This document shows positions 1-7,944 of a stretch of DNA of 64,000 nucleotides, in pieces (the first letter of the stretch is position 1; each line of letters opens with the position of its first letter). The notes below the pieces were generated by a model. The model was not told the origin of the DNA. It searched no databases and was given only the letters and a program-made list of their open reading frames with translations. The DNA comes from Diphasiastrum complanatum (Eukaryota; Streptophyta; Lycopodiopsida; Lycopodiales; Lycopodiaceae). Made by a program: the position numbers and the translations under genes. The stretch is taken from contig CM055114.1 in NCBI GenBank assembly GCA_029204225.1, positions 11,715,634 through 11,779,633 of the forward strand, written 5' to 3'.

Positions 1-52
1 CTACCGGTCCCTAGCATGGACATGCTACCCGAGACCAGTCATGGGCATGACA
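1..52 (-). repeat. Start of gypsy 3' LTR (partial)
   Basis: Reading the minus strand, a purine-rich tract (53-70) is followed at base 52 by TGTCATGCCCATGACTGG, a typical plant gypsy LTR start. The LTR runs off the left edge of the window. The same start is seen on the plus strand at 3056. Confidence 0.7.
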
Positions 53-375
53 TTATTTCCCCCTTATTCAAGATTTGTCCTCAGAACTTAAAACTAGGAA
101 AGTTCCTCCTTAAGCTTCTTTCCTATTCCCAAGAATCGTCATCGTCTGTACATCCCCTCCATCAAACCAGATGCTCGGTAACTATACGTTTTCTCAATCA
201 TTTAGTTCTTGTATCCAAGATCTTTCTGGGTTCAGGACAAGATACACCCGATGATTTATCCAACAGGTCCAACTGATCTCCAAATCTAAGATGCTCTCCT
301 TCACGTAGACTCTTTTTGAGACGCCTAACGTGAAATACGGGATGCACTTGCAATCTATCCGGGAGTTCCAATTGG
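1..375. repeat. Left arm of 375-bp inverted repeat
   Basis: This arm is the reverse complement of the segment at 2733-3107, with scattered mismatches and almost no net length change. It contains the end of a gypsy pol gene, a polypurine tract and the first 52 bases of an LTR, all on the minus strand. It begins at the window edge, so the arm may be longer. The two arms enclose gag and pol remnants of the same element, so the whole 3.1 kb could fold back on itself. Confidence 0.9.
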
Positions 376-560
376 TAAGCTAAGGATCCGATCTTTTTCA
401 AGATCTTAAACGGTCCTCTATATCTAGAAGACAACTTATAATGCTTGCCGGTATACATTACACTTGAATCCTTCGGGATTCTTAAATATACGTAATCTCT
501 CACTTGGAAGTCTCTCGGTGATCTTTTCAGATTTGCATAATGTCTGTCCCTATCCTGGGC
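198..560 (-). pseudogene. Gypsy integrase C-terminal region (remnant)
   Basis: The minus-strand frame carries the GPY/F-type segment that follows the integrase core of gypsy polyproteins: KLSSRYRGPFKILKKIG, then the LPDRLQVHPVFHVRRLKK block. It ends about 30 residues later at a stop at 198-200, without a clear chromodomain. It is the 3' end of the element whose integrase core lies at 807-1424. The stretch between is frameshifted. Confidence 0.8.
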
Positions 561-806
561 ACTCTAGACATTTTCACGTGCAATCCGTAGCATTTCCTGC
601 ATATCGTGTAGGAAATCCGCTACTTTCTGAAACTTGATCGTCTAAGTCTCAACCGCAATGGGTGATCTAGGCTCAAAATCGTACATAAGCATAAATGGAC
701 TATAATCGGTAGCTGAATGCTTACTACTATTATAGGCAAACTCGATCAATGGAAGGTACTTTTTCCAATCAGACTGTCGTCTAAAAACATATGCCTGAAG
801 CATTTA

Positions 807-1424
807 TTACATCGTCTGATTTGTTCTTTCCGACTGTCCATCCGTCTCAGGATGATCAAAAGAACCCAAGCTCAGTGTTGTCTCTAGTTTAGCAAATACG
901 GCCGACCAAAAGTGACCGGTGAACTTCGGATCGCGATTGCTCACAATATCACTCGGTAATCCGTAAAGCCTAAACAGATGCTCTACAAATATCTGAGCTA
1001 AATCAGAAGCCTTCGCGAGGGTCTTTACTGGAGTAAACGTAGCCAATTTGGTAAGACGGTCGACCACAACCCAAATTGCATCATGTTGTTTATTCATTCG
1101 CGGTAACCCAACCACGAAATCCATGGAAATACTATCCCATCGCTTGTCAAAAATATCCAGTGGATGCAACAAACCGCCCGTCTTATGGCGTTTAGCTTTA
1201 TTCAACTAGCATTGGTCACACTTGACCACATAAGATTCTACAAAGGGCTTGAGTTTTGGCCAATAAAAATCCCTTCGTACCAAATCCAATGTACGATGTA
1301 TGCCGGGATGTCCTGCGCATGGTGAGTCATGACATTCATAAAGAATTTTATTCTTAACAACATCCACATCAGGCACACAAACCTTCTCTTTCCTGAACAA
1401 AAGTCCATTACGGATAGAAGTCAT
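807..1424 (-). pseudogene. Gypsy integrase: zinc-binding and core domains (broken)
   Basis: Two adjacent minus-strand frames join at about 1205. The upstream one holds the H2C2 zinc-binding domain (HDSPCAGHPGIHRTL to VVKCDQC). The downstream one holds the DDE core: SMDFVVGLP with the first Asp, SNRDPKFTGHFW with the second, and HPETDGQSERTNQ with the Glu. All three catalytic residues survive, but a stop separates the two domains. The neighbour upstream is directly a protease relic, so reverse transcriptase and RNase H are absent from this copy. Confidence 0.9.
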
Positions 1425-1941
1425 CAGTACCTTTTATATCCTTCCCCCCAGACTGGTCACCATGATCATCAGTCCCGCTTGATGAAACTGCTAGAACCCT
1501 ATTCCAGATTGGTCCAAAAAGTGGGTCTTTCTCATAAAGACCTCTCAAGGAGAGATAAAAGTTCAACCCTGAGGCAAGACGGACCACGTAATAGTGATCA
1601 CTAGCCATGGTGAGCACTCGGAGCTTCTGCACAAGTCGAGCATTCAAAAAATTGTGAGTACTACCATAATAAAATAGCACATTCACGTCTTTCCCTAAAA
1701 TATTGCCTCTCACATGAAACAATTCATTAGGTTTGAAAGATATTGTACTAAAGTTACAAGTACAGTCACAATTATTTAACAAATTGGCTTCCAATTTACC
1801 TGTCGGTAAATCCACAGTCATGAAACTTGACGACTTTGCTTTCCGTTCGGGGCACTGTTTGGCCCGGTGCCCGGGTTTATTGCAGAGGAAACACAGATTC
1901 TGTTTAAGTGCCACCAATTGTGCTTTGTCTTTTACCACCAA
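1425..1941 (-). pseudogene. Gypsy gag CCHC knuckle and protease relic
   Basis: The frame opens with a CCHC zinc knuckle (CFLCNKPGHRAKQC) and goes on to an aspartic-protease-like segment, NVLFYYGSTHNFL. Family members normally have Asp-Ser/Thr-Gly here; the catalytic Asp is replaced by Tyr, so the protease would be inactive. The frame then runs straight into sequence just before the integrase zinc finger. Roughly 500 residues of reverse transcriptase and RNase H expected between are missing, which points to an internal deletion. Confidence 0.8.
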
Positions 1942-2732
1942 TTTCTTCTTATTCTTCTTTTTCTTTGACTGTTGGTACGCTTCTACTTCTAGCTCGTCAA
2001 CAAACTACTTCTTACGCTTGTTAGATTTTTCTTGCCTAGGTTTTGGGGCCGTTTGGCCATGCACGCTTTTCCGTGATGCAACAACTATACTATCATAGGC
2101 TTTCGCCACACGGATAGCATTCTCTAGAGAGTTAAGGATATTTCATTTGCATTCATTTTAATAGTCAGCTGGCAGTCCGGCAATAAATTGCCACTTTGCT
2201 AACTTACGATAAAAAAGCAGCACCTTGGCCAAAGAATCCAAGAACTCTTGGACATAATCGTCCAGTTCTCGGCTACTCATTTTGCAGTTGATAAACCGAA
2301 TATACAACTCGGAATCGTCTATCATGACAAAAGCTTTCCGGAATTCCGTTAGGAATCCAGCCCAAGTCACCGGTTTCGTGGAATGTTCCCTCCACCAAGA
2401 AGAGGCTTTACCTTCTAGAAACAATAGAACCGATGATATTCGTTTATCCTCTGGGACGTTGTGCAAGCTAAAATAACTTATCCAACGGTTTATCTAGTCT
2501 TCAACAACTTCCGGACGTTTAAACTTTTTATCGCCGAAAAATATTTCCAGTTCGAAGCCCAAGTTGTTAGAGTTAATTGCTTGTAGTTGATTAAATAGAT
2601 TTTGCATTTGTTTATCTTGTTGTTTATTGCTCTGATGAAGTTCTAAAACTGCCTTGCCTAAGGTTTGCAACAGTTTTTCTGAGTCTAGGGTGTCATCACT
2701 GTCGGGTGAGGCCGGCTGAATCTTCGTATTTC
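1942..2732 (-). pseudogene. Gypsy gag (retrotransposon gag domain)
   Basis: The segment 2158-2466 matches the plant retrotransposon gag domain by eye: RISSVLLFLEGKASSWWREH, a WAGFLTEFRKAF block, then YVQEFLDSLAKV. A second frame at 2494-2732 is the Gln/Asn-rich N-terminal part with a probable coiled coil. The linker to the zinc knuckle (1942-2157) is lysine-rich. The N-terminal coding region is cut at 2733, where the inverted arm begins, so the first gag codons are missing. Confidence 0.8.
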
Positions 2733-3055
2733 CCAATTGGAACTCCTGGATGGATTGCAAGTGCATCCCGTATTTCACGTTAGTCGTCTCAAAAAGAGTC
2801 TATGTAAAGGAGAGCATCTTGGCTCTGGAGATCAGTTGGACCTGTTGGATGAATCATCGAGTGTATCTCGTCTTGAACCCGAAAAGATCTTGGATACAAG
2901 AACTAAATGATTGAGAAATCGTACAGTTACCGAGCATCTGGTTTGATGGAGGGGATGTACAGACGATGACGATTCTTGGGAACAGGAAGGAAGCTTAAGG
3001 AGGAACTTTCCCAGTTTTAAGTTTTGCGGACAGAACTTGAATAAGGGGAAAAAAA
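2733..3055 (+). pseudogene. Second, oppositely oriented gypsy pol C-terminus
   Basis: On the plus strand this arm encodes a near copy of the 198-375 polyprotein tail (LQVHPVFHV, RLKKSL, KILDTRTK then stop). It is followed by a polypurine tract at 3040-3055. It therefore belongs to a second copy of the same gypsy family, read in the opposite direction and truncated exactly where the minus-strand gag begins. Confidence 0.85.
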
Positions 3056-3107
3056 TGTCATGCCCATGACTGGTCTCGGGTAGCGTGTCCACGATAGGGA
3101 CCGGTAG
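2733..3107. repeat. Right arm of 375-bp inverted repeat
   Basis: Reverse complement of 1-375, including pol tail, polypurine tract and LTR start. The similarity stops sharply at base 2733, inside the gag frame of the minus-strand element. On the other side it pairs with base 1 at 3107, where the window boundary prevents testing for extension. Confidence 0.9.
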
Positions 3108-3650
3108 ACCAACAACCCGTAAGTTAATTGTGACTATAAGAGAATTGGGGCCCTTATGTGTACATGGTCATAATTAATGGTTGTAGGCCTAAACACATGG
3201 TGGTGGAGTTGGTATGGGTCTATCAGTGAGTCATTGGGAAACTGGATGACGTGGCCCCAATAGGCTGCAGAGGTGTCCAGTGAGGTGTCACAGTGCACTA
3301 CTAGTGGTGCATGGGCCTTGGAGGGTATAAGTATACCTGCTGGGCTCTCACTAGTGTATGCTTGATTTGTGATGAGTAGCTACATGCTGCTGGTGTGACT
3401 CCTCTTTCCATGACTTTGATTGATCCATAGCTTGGGGGCTAGATCCGTACGATCTAGGTTTGGTTGGGTTGGTTTAACCTCCACCGGTTCTCATGTGTGG
3501 TTGCTTTGTACGGTATGCTTAGGCTAGAATCCTGTGTTGAGGACTTTATACCAGCCCTTTTGGGGTCAAAGGAGAATGATAGTGGGTGGCTAGGCGGTGG
3601 GGATGGGATCCCGCACGCGGCTCGTAGGCACGTACAATGCGCCACATTGT
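3056..3650 (+). repeat. Gypsy LTR (3' LTR of the plus-strand copy)
   Basis: The LTR starts TGTCATGCCCATGACTGG right after the polypurine tract at 3040-3055. A TATA-like sequence (GGTATAAGTATACC) at about 3335 would be its promoter. The right boundary is not proven: CA dinucleotides near 3646 are candidates, and copia leader sequence is recognisable by about 3660. There is no second copy in the window to fix the end. Confidence 0.6.
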
Positions 3651-3659
3651 CTACAAGAC

Positions 3660-3773
3660 CGCTCTGAAAGATTTGAAATGGTGACCAAAACTCCAAATGT
3701 AACTAATGACAAATCTATTTCACACAGTAGATTCAAGGATAGCATGTCAGGTTCATAACCTGCTCTGATATGA
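3660..3773 (-). other. Copia E leader with tRNA-Met primer-binding site
   Basis: The bases at 3760-3773, read on the minus strand, give TCATATCAGAGCAG, close to the TGGTATCAGAGC site that pairs with initiator tRNA-Met in plant copia elements. It lies directly inside the LTR that starts at 3774. About 110 bases of 5' leader follow before gypsy LTR sequence is met. No gag of this element is present. Confidence 0.55.
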
Positions 3774-4100
3774 TGTTGGAAAAGAGGGTAACTCGAAAAG
3801 GAATGAACACAAAAATAAGCAAACTCGAAAGGGAAACAAACCCGAATGGAAAGTGTTCGTGCACAGCGGAATACACGAAAAGAAACAAACTCAGAAAGAG
3901 AAAGAAACTCGAATGGAAAGTGTTCGTGCGCAACGGAATAAGTTCTCTCTTTACTCAAACATGACTATGCCTATCAGACTCGAACAAAACATTAGTGATA
4001 CAAATCACGTTTGATCTGATTACGTAGCCAAACATCAAAAACATCAGAAAGATAATTTGTCACGAACAACTAGACAAATTATCAGTCACAAATAGTTTGC
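3774..4100 (-). repeat. Copia E LTR, related to copia D LTRs
   Basis: It starts TGTTGG next to the primer-binding site and resembles the copia D LTRs at 28287 and 31556: the CATGACTAxxCCTATCA block, the AATCACGTT block and the GATTACGTAGCCAAACAT block occur in the same order. It is longer, because a purine-rich segment with GAATGGAAAGTGTTCGTGC is present twice (about 3843 and 3911). The outer boundary is uncertain; the LTR could extend well beyond 4100. Confidence 0.6.
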
Positions 4101-4220
4101 GAAGGGCTAGATTGAGCTTGATCAAAAATCAGTTGCGAATTAGTTGCAAAAGACAAGACTAATAATCAGTCGCGAACAAATAGACAAATAATTGTTTGCG
4201 AACAATAAATTTGCAGAAGA
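4050..4220. repeat. Short diverged direct repeats
   Basis: The motif 'gtcacgaac..ctagacaaatta' recurs as 'gtcgcgaac..atagacaaataa', and TTTGCGAA-type words recur around it. The segment is A-rich and looks like an expanded LTR interior. No coding frame is supported. Confidence 0.45.
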
Positions 4221-4487
4221 GATGAGCAGACAACCAGACAAAGCAAATAGACGGCCAGACAGAACGTAGAAAAACATTACAGTATTGACACAAATCTGAA
4301 TGCAAAAACAAACAGAGCTGTAATCAAATTATGTATAACAAAATATACAAGTCAATTAAGCAGGTGAGCACAACACTATAGCGGGAGTAACCGCGTGCTT
4401 CCCGAAGCTAATCGTGATCTGTAAAGGTTCATGAACCTATTACTGACAATTTGTTCGAAAGAAAAAGAATCAATGCACGAAGGCATC

Positions 4488-4660
4488 TACAATACTATAC
4501 GTTGACGATACATGATTTTCAACCCGATTAACAGAACAATATTCAAGTGAGATGTATTAACATAAGGGATGTCAGGTCTTAGCGGAAGATTTGGGTGGAA
4601 CATCTTCCCTGATGATAGCTCAGAATTTCGTGATACATGGTATCTCTCTCTTATAACGAT
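4488..4660 (-). pseudogene. Unidentified conserved peptide, copy 1
   Basis: The minus-strand frame reads SSGKMFHPNLPLRPDIPYVN then a TSHL, LLIGLK and RQRIV run before a stop at 4488. The same pattern occurs in copy 2 (4694-4903) and, on the other strand, in copy 3 (23954-24214). Most base differences between copies 1 and 3 fall at third codon positions, so the ancestor was translated. I do not recognise the family. This copy is cut short compared with copies 2 and 3. Confidence 0.5.
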
Positions 4661-4693
4661 ACTCTCTCACTTCCTTGAAGCACACCTCACTCT

Positions 4694-4915
4694 CTAGAAA
4701 AGGATTAGAATTCGAATATCTCGAGAACGATAATAATTCATAATGGGCGAAATAAGAGGCTCTGGACATCTCATGATTTCACCTAGACGTGTGACCCCTA
4801 GGATAGATATAATCCTTTGTTGATATATCAGTTTTGAATTAATCAGTAACCCGATGCTCAAATATGATGTATCGACATAGGGAATACTCGGTCTAATGGA
4901 AAGATTTAACCGCAA
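4694..4915 (-). pseudogene. Unidentified conserved peptide, copy 2
   Basis: This is a 73-codon minus-strand frame. It contains RPSIPYVDTSYLSIGLL, then QQRIISILGVTRLGEIM, a CPEPLISPI block and RSRDIRILILF at the stop. It matches copy 3 at 23954-24214 over about 62 residues, roughly half identical by eye, with the same stop position after LF. It lies in tandem with copy 1 and in the same orientation as copia E. Function unknown. It could be a lost accessory ORF of a retroelement, a viral insertion or a host gene fragment. Confidence 0.55.
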
Positions 4916-5484
4916 CGGTACCCAGTGGTTTCCTGAACTTCCAACGAGAGTCTATAAAATTTGTCTTTCCACTCACTAATGATTTGGTACTCTCTATGAC
5001 AAACAGTAGATTCTTCAGTTGATAGTGAGAGACTAGGAACCAAATATTCCAACGGGGTATCCTAGCCACTGTGGTCCTATGTGAATATGCCAGTAGGTTG
5101 AGTTTTTAGCTCTAAATGGTATAACAACCATGTCAAGTATATACCTATCTCATGTATTCCAAGGAGATAGGGTGAGATTATTATTTCAACATACAGATTC
5201 ACGTATGTGACTCAAATTTCAACGACGATTCACTAAAGCTTTTCATATCAAGACATCAAAATACTCAATAATGTTCTTAATACAAGGCTCATAACCGAAC
5301 TCAAACTGTATGCAAAAGGGTGATACTTGGAATTCAGTTGACGGTTCCTTCTCCAATTGACCCGCTAAGAAATCTAAGACTAAAGGTTCTTTTCTTTGAC
5401 GACTCCATTTTTTGATGGTGGTGATGTAGCTCAAGGCATGATAGTTGAAAATGATTGACAATGTATCTTTTTCTCTCAACTTTT
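4916..5484. other. Stretch without a supported gene
   Basis: AT-rich sequence with no recognisable retroelement domain. It is probably LTR or leader material of the copia E family. A minus-strand frame at 5243-5479 is open for 78 codons but has no recognisable motif. Confidence 0.4.
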
Positions 5485-5716
5485 TGAAGTGTGATGAATT
5501 GCAGGGTTAGAGAAGGTAGAAACTTCTCTTCTTCTTCTCTCTGCAGTGCGATGGAATAGAAGGATCAGAGAAGGCAGAAACTTCTCTTCTTCTTCTCTCT
5601 AAAGTGCGATGGAATAGAAGGATCAGAGAAGGCAGAAACTTCTCTTCTTCTTCTCTCTAAAGTGCGATGGAATAGAAGGATCAGAGAAGGTATAAACTTC
5701 TCTTCTTGTAGCTCTC
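5485..5716. repeat. Tandem repeat, 58-bp unit, four copies
   Basis: The word GTGCGATGGAATAGAAGG recurs at 5546, 5604 and 5662, exactly 58 bases apart. A diverged first copy starts at 5489, 57 bases before. Each unit ends in a CTTCTC-rich pyrimidine run after AGAGAAGG. The last copy trails into the following sequence. The unit is GA/CT-biased and carries no frame that stays open through the array in a meaningful way. Confidence 0.9.
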
Positions 5717-6774
5717 TTCTCTGTCAACGATGGTCAGAAATGAATATTCTGATTTCTGAGCAGAGGTTTTTGCATAACATATATCTCTCTGTCAGCGATG
5801 GATGGGTAGGAATAGACTATCCTCTGTCAGGGATAAAAAGCAGGATCAGAGATCTCTCTGGCCAAAAAGGTAATTGGACAGTAGTCAATTGTGCTAGAAC
5901 AGTAGATGTGTAATGTCTCAGTAGAGTGGTGGCCAGCGTCTGCCTCATAAATGCGATTGGAGCCTCATGTCTTCTTCTTCCACAGAAGTGGCCTTCTTCA
6001 ATAGTGAACTGATTAGTTTATAAAAGCAATGACCAGTAGCCATTCTCTGGCTCAAAAGAGTGTTCAAAGCTAGCCATCATGCTTATGATCAATAACAATT
6101 AGAATTACTCTCTCTGTTTATCTTGAGGTGCGATGGACAACACTTCTGATGAAAGAATTCTTCTGTGGTAGCGATGAACAACACAATGATGATGTTTTTT
6201 TTTCTCAGACAGTAGCCATGAATGAAGTGATGGAGCAGAGGACTCAGTATCCAATAAACTCTCTGTCAATGCTCGAGGGCAGCAGGGACTAAAACCAGAT
6301 TTGTGAATGATGTTACTGACAGAAGCATGATATAGTTCGATGTATGCCCTTCTTAATAACAGGTGAGTAATGAGTGGCTTCAATTATGGTTTCAAAAACC
6401 ACGATGGATCAACATCTTTTCTTTGGCAAGACTCCTTTGGCTTAGAAATGTGACCCACAATAGGGAATACTTTAGCTAATTTGTGCTCAAAGGTGCACTC
6501 AATATTTCCATAGAGAGGCGACTGAAGAGAGTATTAGATAGTCATAGAAGTTTCTTCATAAGTGTGGTGAGTATCGATGATAATGAAAATCCATGATGAT
6601 AGAGTAGTAAAGGACCTCTTACAAGCTCACATTGGACTTACTAAGACATTTGCCTTGAACTTTTTACTTCTCAAAAGTAAAAATCAATGGATCCAATGCA
6701 AACGATTAAAACTCTCAACTCCTAAAAACCCTCTCAACATGTAATTGATGGAACGACACACATAAGCACATTCA
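5717..6774. other. Non-coding LTR-like region with spaced CTCTGTCA motifs
   Basis: CTCTGTCAACGATGG at about 5719 and CTCTGTCAGCGATGG at about 5787 are some 68 bases apart. The same pair with similar spacing recurs at about 35101 and 35171, so both regions descend from one repeat family. Other GCGATG words are scattered to 6180. No gene is supported. Confidence 0.45.
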
Positions 6775-7944
6775 TTGCCTTGGTTCAACAATGATACTGA
6801 AGTTGATACTCAAGTTGAGCTGTTCATATATTATCAACATGATGTATACAAAAAATTATATGACATAATACAAAATTACATTGTTCAAAATCTATGGATC
6901 TTCAATTTCGATGGATGTTCCTATTTCTTTGTATTTTATATGCTCTTCCTGCCTTGCTCTTACCTGCACAAGAGAAATTGTTTAAGTTCATTTATATTTT
7001 AAAACTGATTCACTAAGAAATATAAAAAATGAAAATTTCCATATGGCATAATGTACCTTTACACCATTCAATCGAAATTGATAGTATTGAGGTAGATCGA
7101 ATTGCAACATGTCTAGTTCTAATCAAATGTGATTGAGACACCAATCTTTCTCAATCTCAACCATCGCAAGAATGTTGTCATTTCTTTTCACTGTTATTTG
7201 AAGTTGCTCTTGAGGGTTTATTCCAAAATCTTGATCAAGTGGCTTCCACTCAATTTTGTATTTTATATATCTTCTATAATACAACAGCAAAGTGAACATT
7301 TGTTTTTCGATGTGATATCTAAATGTCATTGATGAGTTGCATACTCTGCACTCAACTTGCTGATTTTGTTTCGTATCCCAACCATCATCCAAAAACTCGG
7401 CAATTATTTCAGCACTCAAGTTCTTACAAATAAACATTGTTTTCGTTCTCGGAACATTGCATTTGGAAAAAAAATCAACAAAAATAGGAAAAGGTAGATA
7501 CCAACTTAATCTATTATTCTTTGAACCAGTGCTACATTTTGATATACTCTAAATATAGGGAGGATTTCCACTTTTTGTGGAGACTAGCATTCAGATTATA
7601 GCTAGTAGGATAAGTACTCAACTTCTATGAGCATATCTTGCTCTCATTTGTGGATCTACATGATGTGGCACTCCCCACATGTGTAAAAACCTGTTGGACC
7701 AGTTTACAGGTTGTTCATGTACTTTATCTATAAAGAGATCAAAAAATCTAATGAGAAGTTGATGAGAGATTTCCATTCTGACAATTCGCTTGAGATCTAC
7801 ACATTTGTTTTGTGATTTTATGCTTGTAAGATATCATATGAGTTAATAATGGTTAAGAGTGTCACCATCCATAGATTTATAAAATGCAACCAATTCATTT
7901 TATGATATCTAGTTTACATTTTTAGTTATGTGTGATTGAAACTC
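6775..7944. other. AT-rich stretch without a supported gene
   Basis: There is a 104-codon minus-strand frame at 7123-7437 with two Cys pairs (ECRVCNSS region). I cannot assign it to a family, and nothing around it supports expression. It lies just upstream of the DUF7869-type pseudogene and could be flanking host sequence or part of the same transposed block. Confidence 0.4.

Noticed and set aside
3454-3964. Overlapping frames of 66-122 codons at 3.5-4.0 kb as a host gene
   Set aside because: They fall in the gypsy LTR and copia E LTR and repeat the duplicated LTR segment; no domain.
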